Positions 16,455 through 24,478 of a stretch of DNA of 38,348 nt are shown here, piece after piece. This DNA is from Cyanobacteria bacterium RI_101 (GTDB taxonomy: Bacteria > Cyanobacteriota > Cyanobacteriia > Cyanobacteriales > Microcystaceae), in NCBI GenBank assembly GCA_016471375.1, contig WGLZ01000059.1, forward strand, positions 1-38,348, written 5' to 3'. Under the pieces are notes generated by a model. It was not told the origin of the DNA. It did not search any database and saw nothing but the letters and a program-made list of their open reading frames with translations. How positions within the stretch are numbered: the first letter of the stretch is position 1; each line of letters opens with the position of its first letter. The translations under genes and the position numbers were made by a program.

Positions 16455-18273
16455 ATGAAAGAGCCTTCAATCCCTAACCCCGATATTTACATCCTCGGCG
16501 GTCTCGGCGCCGGAGCCGTTGCGGCTCAAACCGTTGGCGGCGTCGGTCTGGTCGGCTCTTTTGGGGGTCTGGGTCTGGGCGCTCCAGTTTTAATCGGGCT
16601 AGGAGGACTCGGCGGCGCCGCTTGTTATGGCGCGGTTCAGGGCTGGCGGACTGAGGACGGTATGGCCCTAGGCGCCGTTACGTTGGGAGCTTTAGGCGGC
16701 GCGGGCTGGTCTGCCGCCTTTGGCGGCGTTGGGGTAGGGATTGGCGGCGCCGCTTTTGGCGCGGGTTTAGGAACCTTAAGCGCCGCTGGGGGGATTTTCG
16801 GTCTGGGGATCTACGGCGCCGCGCGACTGTTAGGGCAACCTTCGGCGGGACGGAAAGCGGCGGAAAATTTATGTTTTTTGGAGAACTTGACTCAGGAGCG
16901 GACGCTAGAGCACAGTTTTCGCTCTCTAGAAATTGACAAAGAATTACGGCGCTTGCAAGCTCAACTGGGGCGTGAGCCGCAACCCGCCGCGGCTCCGTCA
17001 ACGATGAGCGCTGGAGCAAAACACGCCGAGACCGACGCCTCGGACTGGGAAATTAGCGCCGAACCCCTACTGCACGTCAAACCCGTTACCGCCCTCGCTT
17101 TTTCCTCCGATAGTCGATATTTGTTCAGCGCCAGCCATAGCGGTCAGGTCAAAATCTGGGATCTGTTATTAAGTAACGAGTTTATACCTTCTACTATGGT
17201 CAGAAAGAAATTAACGCTCTCCTGTTTCTTTCCCAACGGGATTTGCTCCTATCTAGCGGCGCCAGTCGCGAGATTTCGGGGTACTTTCTAGAGAAAAAAA
17301 CGGGCTCTCTGGGGATCACGCCGAGACTTGTATCTTGTTATACAATTACGATTTGACATTAACTCAGAAAAGCTCATCCAGTAAGGGTTCTGGCCAATTG
17401 GCTCCCTAACTACCAGCCTCATTCCCGGAGAGCCAAAAAACGATTTTTCTGGGTTTTACTCCGCCCCTTGCGTCCCAAGCCCATACCGGTGCCGTTTTGA
17501 CCTTAACCGGCGCTCCCCGCGGAGAGTGGATTGCCAGCGCGGGCGCCGACCGGACGATCAAACTTTGGTCAAAGGAAGGCAAGTATTTAAAAACCCTAAC
17601 CGGCCATGGCGATAGCGTTTTGGATCTGGCTTTTATTCCCGACTCCCCCTTACTAGCCAGCGCCGACGCCGACGGCGTTATCCGCCTCTGGGATTATTGC
17701 AACGGCGCCCCTAGAGGCGTTTTCGGCCCCCTAACCGCCCCGGTAACTGGCTTAAAAGCGACTCCCGACGGCGCTCGACTGTTTAGCGGCGCCGAGGACG
17801 GAACTGTGGCCCGTTGGAACCTTACTAAGGGGGAAATTGAAGAAACGGCGCTCGCTCACCTCGACCCTCTCCTTTCCTTGGATTTGTCCCCCGACGGTCG
17901 CCTTCTGGTCACCGCCAGCGCCGGGGAGGTCAAACTTTGGGACGCCTCCCGTCTAACCGTTTTACAAACTCTACCCGGCGCCGCTCCGGTTCGATTCTCC
18001 CCGGATGGTCAATATTTAGTCTGCGGCAACCGCCCCAAGGGGCTGAAAATTTGGCGCCGGTTTAATTTAAGCCGTCCTCCCTGGATTTCGATACCGAACC
18101 CCCGCTGGTGGCAAGTTTTGGGGATCGCGCCCACCGCCTCCCCGGCGGAGATTCGGCGGAAATACCATCAGTTATCCCGGCGCTATCACCCGGATCTCAA
18201 TCCGGCGCCGGAAGCGGGAGCGTGGATGAGCGCCGTTAATCGGGCTTATGAGTCCTTTGCGGATCGCGGCTGA
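16455..18273 (+). pseudogene. WD40/J-domain protein gene, broken by a frameshift and a MITE
   Basis: The gene starts at ATG 16455 (MKEPSIPNPDIYILGG). Residues ~10-135 are Gly/Ala-rich with many GxxxG steps, probably membrane-associated, then a charged linker. WD40 repeats begin near PVTALAFSSDSRYLFSASHS and KIWDL. At about 17180-17183 one base appears lost: the frame moves to TFYYGQKEINALLFL and LLLSSGASREISGYFLEKKT. At 17303 a 132 bp MITE with 8-bp duplication intervenes. The frame resumes at 17443 (IFLGFTP, then TGAVLTLTGAPRGEWIASAG and further WD repeats) and ends in a J domain (WWQVLGIAPTASPAEIRRKY, HPD in YHPDLNP). Intact, it would have had ~7 WD repeats, one propeller, plus an Hsp70-recruiting J domain. 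The second part may still be translated from an internal start such as TTG 17497. Confidence 0.85.
17295..17442. mobile_element. ISL3-like MITE, copy 2, with 8-bp target duplication
   Basis: The element spans 17303-17434 (132 bp). Terminal repeats are GGCTCTCTGGGGAT on the left and ATTCCCGGAGAGCC on the right. It is flanked by AAAAAACG at 17295-17302 and again at 17435-17442. GGCTCT ends with an 8-bp, A/T-rich duplication are the hallmarks of the ISL3 family; no transposase is present, so movement would need an ISL3 transposase elsewhere. Element plus one duplication is 140 bp, not a multiple of three, and deleting exactly this joins the two WD40 frames. Confidence 0.9.
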
Positions 18274-18315
18274 AATCTGTTTCAATGGGCCTTATTCAGC
18301 CGGTGACAGGATTTT

Positions 18316-19203
18316 ATGAAGTGGCAAGCCGATAGCAAAATTCTTCTCCAGGGCGTCCACCATCCCCTGGCCCCGACCTATATCCGACAAATGCAAAGCG
18401 CCGGCGCTCGGTTGGTGGCGGGGGTCAGCGCCGGCCACGGGGGAGAAACGGTTCTAGACCTGCCGGTCTTTGACTTGGTGGAAGAAGCCGTCGCCGCCCA
18501 GGGCATGGCGGAGACCACGGTGATCCTCAACCCCTCTTACCGAGTTCTGGACGCCGGTCTAGAAGCTATGGCCGCGGGGGTGCGACAGTTGGTCGTCGTC
18601 TCCGGCGGCGTGCCGCCCTTGGATATGATCCAGTTGCTCCGTCAAGCGAAAGAAACTAACACCTTTGTTCTTGGCTCTGGTAGTCAAGGGGTGATTCGAC
18701 CCGGACAATTCGCCGTGGGCACTCTCATGCCCCATTGCTACGGGCCCGGCGCCGTCGGTTTATTGAGCCATTGGGACGACCTGACGGACGAGGTGGCGGA
18801 TCATCTCACTCGGGGAGGATGGGGGCAGTCCTGGGGCGTGAGCTTGGGAACCGATCCGGTTTTAGGCTCCAGTTTCGAGCAGTGGCTCCAGATGCTAGAA
18901 GAAGACGACGGCACGGAAATCATTGTTTTACTCGGCCATCTCCAGGGACAGGCGGAACTGCGGGCCGCGGACTACATTACTTCGGCGCTGGAAAAGCCGG
19001 TGATCGCCTACTTGGCGGGGAAATACGCCAGTCCGTCCCTAGCGGCGGACAATTCCCTGGGATTCGTGACCCAGCGCCTAGCGGTCGATCCAACGGAGGA
19101 AAATCGGGTCGCGCAAACCCTAACTCTGCTGGCGGAGGCGCAAATTCCCGTGGTTCGCACGCCTTGGGATTTGCTGGCCGCCCTTCAGGCGCTCAAAGCT
19201 TAA
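18316..19203 (+). CDS. Succinyl-CoA synthetase alpha-like CoA-binding protein without the catalytic His
   Basis: 295 residues, co-linear with SucD. The N-terminal CoA-binding Rossmann domain has ILLQGVHHPLAPTYIRQM, VAGVSAGHGG and LPVFDLVEEAVAA, followed by ALLS-type ligase sequence (GAVGLLSHWDDLTDEVADHL, GVSLGTDPVLGSSF). Where SucD has the phospho-histidine loop (G-H-A-G after the APxG stretch) this protein reads YASPSLAADNSLGFV, with no His. GPNCPG is replaced by GSGSQG. It can hardly run the normal phosphoryl-transfer reaction; a CoA-binding or regulatory role is more likely. No sucC-like beta subunit is adjacent. It sits alone between the broken WD40 gene and convergent gun4, 18 bp away. 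Confidence 0.8.
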   Translation: MKWQADSKILLQGVHHPLAPTYIRQMQSAGARLVAGVSAGHGGETVLDLPVFDLVEEAVAAQGMAETTVILNPSYRVLDAGLEAMAAGVRQLVVVSGGVPPLDMIQLLRQAKETNTFVLGSGSQGVIRPGQFAVGTLMPHCYGPGAVGLLSHWDDLTDEVADHLTRGGWGQSWGVSLGTDPVLGSSFEQWLQMLEEDDGTEIIVLLGHLQGQAELRAADYITSALEKPVIAYLAGKYASPSLAADNSLGFVTQRLAVDPTEENRVAQTLTLLAEAQIPVVRTPWDLLAALQALKA

Positions 19204-19221
19204 CGAACGGACTATAGCGCC

Positions 19222-19959
19222 TTACCAGTCGTACTCATTCCAAACCGGGTGGGCGTAGAGAGAAGCCGCGACCCGCACGCCCCGCAGTTGGTTCAACAGG
19301 GGCAAATGACCCGCCGGAGCGCCGAGTTCCCAGGTAAAGCCCTTGGGGTACTTTGTCCAGCTATTGCCGTCTTTCCAGCCGATTTTGGGCCAGAGTTTGA
19401 CAAAATCCTTGCCGGCGCCGAGCCAAATTTTGCGTTGCACCGAGAAGCCAAAACGGCCCTGGGAGTGGAGCCACCAGAGCGCGTTGACTGTGTGCAAGTC
19501 CAAGCTGGGGAACCGTTCCACTTCCGTGAAATAAAGCCATTTCCGTTGTATCGCCCCTTCCCCCGCCAGTTCGCAGAGTTTTTCTCGGGTGAGGGCGTCG
19601 GCTTTCTCAAAGTCCTGCTCCGCCAAGGCCCGTTGTAAAGGGCGATAGTCAATCCGGCACTCGGATTTAAGGGGAAAAATCCCGAGGGGAAATTGTTGGG
19701 AGAGAAAATCCTGAACTCCCTCGTCCTCTAGAGAATAGAGCGCCTGATAGGCTTTCCCCAGCGCCAATTGGGGACGCTCGCCGTAACCGGTTTTCAAAAA
19801 ATCCTGAAGCAGTCGCCATCCCTCTCTGCCCTGAACAAACAGTTGGTCGATAATCTGTAGCTGGGTTTTTTCCGAGGACTGGGACAGTTGACTCCCTAAC
19901 TGGGAAAGATCAAGGGGATTATCAGCCATAGGGGAGGGATGGGCGGGAGCGTTAAACAT
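19222..19959 (-). CDS. gun4: GUN4, Mg-chelatase activator
   Basis: 245 residues. The N-terminal helical domain (about 11-90, LSQLGSQLSQSSEKTQLQII onward) is followed by the GUN4 porphyrin-binding domain (about 100-240): YRPLQRALAEQDFEKADALT, LDLHTVNALWWLHSQGRFGFS, VQRKIWL and FTWELGAPAGHLPLL. GUN4 binds protoporphyrin IX and Mg-protoporphyrin and stimulates the ChlH subunit of magnesium chelatase. Having both domains at this length matches the cyanobacterial housekeeping GUN4 rather than the many GUN4-domain fusions. ATG 19959 has GGGAG upstream; a second Met ten codons in is possible. It is last in a minus-strand run. Confidence 0.93.
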   Translation of the reverse strand: MFNAPAHPSPMADNPLDLSQLGSQLSQSSEKTQLQIIDQLFVQGREGWRLLQDFLKTGYGERPQLALGKAYQALYSLEDEGVQDFLSQQFPLGIFPLKSECRIDYRPLQRALAEQDFEKADALTREKLCELAGEGAIQRKWLYFTEVERFPSLDLHTVNALWWLHSQGRFGFSVQRKIWLGAGKDFVKLWPKIGWKDGNSWTKYPKGFTWELGAPAGHLPLLNQLRGVRVAASLYAHPVWNEYDW

Positions 19960-19993
19960 AATGGTCTATTATCTCCCAGGACGGAAGCCCCGG

Positions 19994-21304
19994 TCATGGC
20001 TCTTCTTCTTTAAGCGCTAAGGGGCTTTCTCGGGGCGGCTCCCCGGCGCCGGGTTTGAGGGCGACGCCGATGAGAATCAGACCCGGCCAGTAGAGGTAGG
20101 CCAAGATTTCTAAATTTTCGCCAAAGGTATAGAGAAAAATGGTGATCAACACTCCTAGGGCGATTTGGGCCGATTCGTAGCGCTGGGATTTAATCACTAA
20201 CACAATAAAGGTGAGCGCCATGGGAATGACAAGAGAATAGAATCCCACCAACCCTTTAACAAACAACAGACCGTACCAGGTGTGATGGGAGCCGATGGGC
20301 ATAAACTCCACCACGTGGGGCCCCGACTCGACGACGCCATGGCCCCAAATCGGCGCTTCGGTTTCCCAACGGTGCCCGGCGATTTCCTTCAACCGGGAGC
20401 GGACTTTACTGGAGGCGGCCCGGGCTTCGGTGAATTTGGTGTAGGCGGTGTCCATGGCGGTTAAGATCTGCGGCGCCAGCGCCCCCGCTACGGTCGCGCC
20501 TAATCCCAGCAACATTAACACCAGAGGTCGGGTCAAACGGGCCAGCACGGAGGTGGCCATGGGGGTAAAGAGGAGAGACACTAAGGCTAACCGAGATTTA
20601 CAGATATAACCCAGATAAAGGGAGCCGATAATGCCATACCAGCGCCATTTGCGGTTTTTTTCCCCCAAAATCAGCACAAAATAAACGCTAGCCACAAACC
20701 CTAAAGCCGGCCCCCAGGGGGTAAAGAGGCGCTGGCGAATCTGGCCGTCAAAGTCCACTTCGTAAAAAGAAACGTCGAAGAATTGGTCGCTGGGGCCCCC
20801 CACGGCCCGCAGGGGGGAAACGTAAAGCACTTCCGGGAAATGGAGAATTGGCGCCGCGATGAGCAACGGCGCTAAAAAGAGGGTTTGCAGGCAGACAATA
20901 CAGGTGGCGCGATAAATGATTTGGGGGCGAATCCGCAAAGCGCCGACCAGGGGATAGAGAGCCAAACTGGCCCAGCCCTTGGCCCAACCGATGGAGGATT
21001 TAATAATCTCCCCCATGGCGAAACGATATTCCACGCTGGCCACCAGAAGCGCCACTTCCATTCCCAGCATCCCCAGAATCCAGACCCCAATCACCGGCGA
21101 AATTTTAATCTTGTCCTCCTCCGGGGTGTCTTCCGTTTGGAGCCAAAGTTTGAGCAGTAAATAGAGGGTTAAAATCCAACCCAGAACCGAGCCGACAATA
21201 TAGGTGGCGCCGAGGAGATAAAAGCCGTAGGTCCAGATAATGCCGTACCAGACGAGGCGCTCGGGGAAATTTTCCGGTTGCGGTTTATCAGCGGTCGGCG
21301 CCAT
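19994..21304 (-). CDS. O-antigen ligase/polymerase-like membrane protein
   Basis: 436 residues with about ten membrane segments and a large polar loop at about 285-340, the topology of Wzy/WaaL-type O-antigen polymerases and ligases. The loop has GHRWETEAPIWGHGVVESGP and ends PIGSHHTWYGLLFVKGLVGF, resembling the conserved H-x-x-W/Y plus helix region of WaaL. Related proteins in filamentous cyanobacteria act in exopolysaccharide export, but no glycosyltransferases are adjacent. It lies 34 bp before gun4 and 20 bp after the MscS gene in the same orientation, so likely one transcript. The substrate is unknown. Confidence 0.7.
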   Translation of the reverse strand: MAPTADKPQPENFPERLVWYGIIWTYGFYLLGATYIVGSVLGWILTLYLLLKLWLQTEDTPEEDKIKISPVIGVWILGMLGMEVALLVASVEYRFAMGEIIKSSIGWAKGWASLALYPLVGALRIRPQIIYRATCIVCLQTLFLAPLLIAAPILHFPEVLYVSPLRAVGGPSDQFFDVSFYEVDFDGQIRQRLFTPWGPALGFVASVYFVLILGEKNRKWRWYGIIGSLYLGYICKSRLALVSLLFTPMATSVLARLTRPLVLMLLGLGATVAGALAPQILTAMDTAYTKFTEARAASSKVRSRLKEIAGHRWETEAPIWGHGVVESGPHVVEFMPIGSHHTWYGLLFVKGLVGFYSLVIPMALTFIVLVIKSQRYESAQIALGVLITIFLYTFGENLEILAYLYWPGLILIGVALKPGAGEPPRESPLALKEEEP

Positions 21305-21324
21305 CCCTATCTCCTCCCGCTGTT

Positions 21325-22767
21325 CTAAAAGTTAAATAAGGACTTGAGACGTTCCTGCACCCAGGTCATCAAACCCGTTTCCGCTTCCGTCTCGCAAATC
21401 AATCCCTTATCAATTAACTCCTGCTTGCGACGCCCCAGTTCCTCTTGATGGCGCTCCAGGGCTTGGAGCAGATCCGCCTGAAAGTCCGGGTGCCGGCGTA
21501 GGAGGCGCTCCAGATGCCCCTGACGAATGGCGAAAAGAAGGGTTTTTTCCATGGCTCGAACGCTGGCGCTGCGAGGGGTTCCGAGTAATAAAGCCAATTC
21601 TCCAAAGACTTCCCCCGGCGCTAACTCCCGCAGAACTCGATTTAATTTTTCCGTATAAACCTCAACCCGACCGCTGAGAATAATATAAAGCGCGTCGCCG
21701 GGGTCGCACTCTCGAAATAAGATTTCCTGGGGACTCAGGGTTTGCAGTTGCCCAATTTCGAGCAGTTGCCGCAACTCCAGTTCGTTGAGATCTTCAAAAT
21801 AGGGAATCGATTGGAGGCTTTTAGCGAGGGAAATCTGGGGGGAAATCGGTTTGGAAACGGGCGCGGCCGGCGCCGGCTCCCGCCCCAAAGCTTGAGCGAT
21901 GGCTTCCGGGTTTTTGAGCCAGAGATCCCGTTGGGGAAAGGCGATGGTAATTTCGTTTTGACGACAATAATAGTCCACCAAAAACCTAAGAGAACTAAGG
22001 ATTTGAAAACGGTCTCCGTAATCCGTCGCGCGAACCCAGACCCAAAGCTCGAAAATTAAAGCGTTGTCGCCAAACTCCGCAAAAATGACCTCGGCTCGGG
22101 GCTTCTGGAGAATCCTCTCGGCGCCGTAGGCCGCCAGCAATAAAGTTTCCGTCACCCGCACAGGATCGCTGCCGTAGGCGACCCCCACAGTTAAAGTCAG
22201 CCGCACAACCTCGGTTTCATAGTAGTAGTTAATAACCTGACTTTCCATTAACTTACTATTGGGAATAATTACCGAAGAGCCGTCGATTAATTTAACCACC
22301 AGCGTCCGGGGAGAAACTTCCCGCACATAACCTTTAACATCGCCAAATTCGACAAAATCGCCAATTTTTACCTTCCGCTCCACCAGCAGGGTAAAACCGC
22401 TGACTAAATTTCGAGTCAGATCTTGTAAACCTAAACCAATCCCAAAACCTAGGGCGCCGCCCAGAACCGCCAGAGAAGAGAGATTAACCCCGGACGTTTG
22501 CAAAACAATCAGGAAAATTAAAAAACCGGCGCTGTAACTGACGGCGTTGGCGACAATCGCCCGCACCCCTTTTTCGAGGATAAAGCCCGTCAGCAGGCGC
22601 TTTTTCAGAAACTCGTTAAAGTAATAGGTGAGAACATAAATGAGCAGAAGATAGAGCAACGTCTGGAGCAGGGCGCCCAAGGACAGATGGGAACTGCCCA
22701 ACTCAAAGCGAATGGAGCTAAAAATTTCCCGAATCTGTCTCAACCAGTCGTTTAAATCTATGCCCAT
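21325..22767 (-). CDS. MscS-family mechanosensitive channel with cyclic-nucleotide-binding domain
   Basis: 480 residues. Membrane helices lie at about 30-50 and 70-92, with the Gly/Ala-rich pore helix at about 98-125 (VLGGALGFGIGLGLQDLTRN). The MscS beta domain (about 128-185, KIGDFVEFGDVKGYVREVS, IIPNSKLMESQVINYYY) and alpha/beta domain (to ~280) follow. A linker leads to a cNMP domain (about 320-440) with a canonical phosphate-binding cassette FGELALLLGTPRSASVRA at 388-405: the Glu and Arg that hold the cyclic nucleotide are present. Channels of this type (bCNG) are gated or modulated by cAMP/cGMP. The C-terminus is helical. It is in a run with neighbours 20 and 34 bp away. Confidence 0.9.
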   Translation of the reverse strand: MGIDLNDWLRQIREIFSSIRFELGSSHLSLGALLQTLLYLLLIYVLTYYFNEFLKKRLLTGFILEKGVRAIVANAVSYSAGFLIFLIVLQTSGVNLSSLAVLGGALGFGIGLGLQDLTRNLVSGFTLLVERKVKIGDFVEFGDVKGYVREVSPRTLVVKLIDGSSVIIPNSKLMESQVINYYYETEVVRLTLTVGVAYGSDPVRVTETLLLAAYGAERILQKPRAEVIFAEFGDNALIFELWVWVRATDYGDRFQILSSLRFLVDYYCRQNEITIAFPQRDLWLKNPEAIAQALGREPAPAAPVSKPISPQISLAKSLQSIPYFEDLNELELRQLLEIGQLQTLSPQEILFRECDPGDALYIILSGRVEVYTEKLNRVLRELAPGEVFGELALLLGTPRSASVRAMEKTLLFAIRQGHLERLLRRHPDFQADLLQALERHQEELGRRKQELIDKGLICETEAETGLMTWVQERLKSLFNF

Positions 22768-22801
22768 CTGATAACTGGCACCTGGTAAAGGATTGCTGAA
22801 A

Positions 22802-23299
22802 CTAGGGAACCAGAATGGTTTTGACGCCTAGACCCTGTAAATTTTGGGCAATTTCCCGAGCGTTAGCCTGGTCGCTAAAGCGCCCCACTTGCAAGGCTCG
22901 TCTGCCCTGGTAAGCCGTGCCGAAGGCGTCGGGAAACAGCGCCCGGATTTGTTGTTCTTGAACCGGACTACTAATCAGCGCCAAAACCCGCAGGGTGGCC
23001 GGGGAAGGGGCGGAGGGCGCGGAATTATAGGGACGAGCGCCGGAGGGGAAGGGCGCGGGCGAAAGTTCGGAAATTCTAGAGGGAAGGGGTTGGGGGGAGG
23101 GGGTTGGGAATTGGGAGGTCGGGGTTAGAGGTCGTCCCAAGGTGTCCGGGGTAATTTGCAGATTCAAGGGCGGCGGATTAAACCGTCCGGGGGGCGGGGT
23201 GGGGTTGGGCGCGACGGGGGGCGGAGGCAGGAGTTGGGCCTGGGCCGGGAGGGCGGCGCTGAGAAGGAGGGTCAGGCTGAGGAGGGGGTTGCGGGTCAT
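22802..23299 (-). CDS. Exported Pro-rich protein with SPOR-like C-terminus
   Basis: 165 residues. A signal peptide (MTRNPLLSLTLLLSAALPAQAQ) is followed by a very Pro-rich linker (about 23-100). A compact C-terminal domain of about 65 residues (VLALISSPVQEQQIRALFPD, then ALQVGRFSDQANAREIAQNL, QGLGVKTILVP) resembles SPOR domains that bind denuded glycan strands; the V-x-x-G-x-F...A...L-x-x-G-x-x core is present. It is probably periplasmic. It is first in the minus-strand run with the MscS channel 34 bp downstream. Confidence 0.7.
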   Translation of the reverse strand: MTRNPLLSLTLLLSAALPAQAQLLPPPPVAPNPTPPPGRFNPPPLNLQITPDTLGRPLTPTSQFPTPSPQPLPSRISELSPAPFPSGARPYNSAPSAPSPATLRVLALISSPVQEQQIRALFPDAFGTAYQGRRALQVGRFSDQANAREIAQNLQGLGVKTILVP

Positions 23300-23400
23300 G
23301 GGTGGGGGAGCGGGGAGGGAAGGGAAGAGGGGGAGGAACGGGGAGAGATTTTAGCGTTTGTTTACGCTCCATAACGGTATTCTCTCGGGTCAGAGACAGC

Positions 23401-23490
23401 CCTTCGGCGTTGCTCAGAGGCCGCTACGCTCAGGGCGCGAGGGCTGAGCGTAGTCGAAGCCCGTACCTCACAAGTCTGCAAACCGTTATA
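23401..23490. repeat. Dispersed palindromic repeat, copy A
   Basis: The core has GCTACGCTCAG (23423-23433) pairing with CTGAGCGTAG (23444-23453) around a 10-base loop, continuing CGAAGCCCGTACCTCAC. The same core and flank occur inverted at the right end of the window. The 3' tail GTCTGCAAACCGT (about 23472) also resembles GTCTGCAAACCGG at about 334. It is an intergenic repeat family in this genome, probably folding in RNA. It lies between the SPOR-like gene and gloA. Confidence 0.75.
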
Positions 23491-23494
23491 ACCC

Positions 23495-23890
23495 CTAATC
23501 GACAAGGGTTTTGGTTTGGATCAATTCAATTTTGTAGCCGTTGGGATCTTCGACAAAGGCGATGACGGTGGCGCCGTGTTTCATGGGGCCGGGTTCGCGG
23601 ATGACTTTGCCGCCCCGTTGTTTAATCCGGTCGCAAGCGCCGTAAATGTCGTCCACGCCGAGGGCGATGTGGCCAAAGGCGTTGCCAAGGTCGTAGTTAT
23701 CGACGCCCCAGTTGTGGGTCAGTTCAATCACGCATTGCTCGGATTCTTCGCCGTAACCCACGAAGGCTAGAGTAAATTCGCCGCTGGGATAGTCTTTTTT
23801 CCGCAGAAGGGTCATTCCCAGCACGTCGCAGTAAAAGCCGAGGGAAGCGTCCAGGTCTTTGACCCGGAGCATGGTATGAATGATTCGCAT
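23495..23890 (-). CDS. gloA: Glyoxalase I (lactoylglutathione lyase)
   Basis: 131 residues, the normal bacterial length. It converts the methylglyoxal-glutathione hemithioacetal to S-lactoylglutathione. All four metal ligands fall at the positions known from E. coli GloA: His5 (IIHTMLRV), Glu56 ([10 protein letters not shown]), His74 (AFGHIALGV) and Glu122 (GYKIELIQT). The absence of the insertions of Zn-type enzymes suggests the Ni/Co class. It has its own unit, because a terminator lies just upstream (23957-23983). Confidence 0.95.
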   Translation of the reverse strand: MRIIHTMLRVKDLDASLGFYCDVLGMTLLRKKDYPSGEFTLAFVGYGEESEQCVIELTHNWGVDNYDLGNAFGHIALGVDDIYGACDRIKQRGGKVIREPGPMKHGATVIAFVEDPNGYKIELIQTKTLVD

Positions 23891-23956
23891 AGGACGGTTG
23901 GAGGGGTTAGGAAGGATTTTACCGCTAGGGGCCCAATGGCGTCCTTATTTTAACGA

Positions 23957-23983
23957 AAAGAAAAAACCCGGCGGGAAGCCGGG
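23957..23983 (-). terminator. Intrinsic terminator of the 65-aa gene
   Basis: On the minus strand CCCGGC and GCCGGG enclose a 5-base loop and are followed by TTTTTTCTTTT. Stem at 23967-23972 and 23978-23983, T-run complementary to 23957-23966. It is placed to end the transcript of the gene at 24061-24258 before gloA. Confidence 0.88.
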
Positions 23984-24060
23984 CCTGTCAAAGGGAGATA
24001 AAAAATATGCTTGTAAATTTTGGCGATTAACTGGCGGCCAACTTAGGCGGCGCCGATGAC

Positions 24061-24258
24061 CTAGGCCAGTAAGCCTAGGGTTTTGCCGTTGTTCTTGGCC
24101 AAACGAATTAATTCTTGGCGCTTTTTGGCGTCGACGCCGACCCAGTTGCAAAAGCGGGTGATGGTCTGGCAGTGGAGGGCGATGGCTTTGCCCCGCAGTT
24201 GGTTGAATTTACCTTGACCGATCTGCTGGCGAACCAAAACGACGACGGGGGCGAACAT
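24061..24258 (-). CDS. Small conserved protein (65 aa), high-light-regulated candidate
   Basis: MFAPVVVLVRQQIG followed by a basic helical stretch (KFNQLRGKAIALHCQTITRF, CNWVGVDAKKRQELIRLAK) and the C-terminal KTLGLLA. I recall near-identical small proteins in many cyanobacteria, often labelled electron transporter without good evidence, but I know no demonstrated function. It is not an obvious membrane protein: only the first ~10 residues are hydrophobic. A clear AGGAG lies 8-9 bases before the ATG. It has its own terminator, and two HLR1-type boxes sit 55-93 bases upstream, so it is monocistronic and probably controlled by RpaB. Confidence 0.85.
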   Translation of the reverse strand: MFAPVVVLVRQQIGQGKFNQLRGKAIALHCQTITRFCNWVGVDAKKRQELIRLAKNNGKTLGLLA

Positions 24259-24312
24259 GGCGAAAACTCCTAGGGGGAAGGTGTGGGGGGAAGAGGGGCG
24301 GTTTCTTTAAGT

Positions 24313-24351
24313 TATGTAACGAATTGTAACAGATCTGTAAAGAATTGTAAA
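24313..24351 (-). promoter_or_regulatory. Two tandem HLR1 boxes (RpaB-binding type)
   Basis: Reading the minus strand, TTTACAAT (24351-24344), TC, TTTACAGA (24341-24334), then three bases, then GTTACAAT (24330-24323), TC, GTTACATA (24320-24313). HLR1 is two (G/T)TTACA(T/A)(T/A) units with a 2-base spacer. The second box matches exactly; the first deviates only in the base after TTTACA. The four units are phased at 10-11 bp, so all face the same side of the helix. They precede the 65-aa gene; the region also separates it from divergent map. Confidence 0.75.
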
Positions 24352-24478
24352 GTTTGCTTGACAAATAAATCCTGGCGACTCCGATTGTCGCGGCTTATTC
24401 AGGGTCGGCGCCTCGGAGAAGGGCGGAAAGGGGTAAGCTAGAAGACTGTTGCCTTCCTTTGTCCTCTACCCCCTTGGA

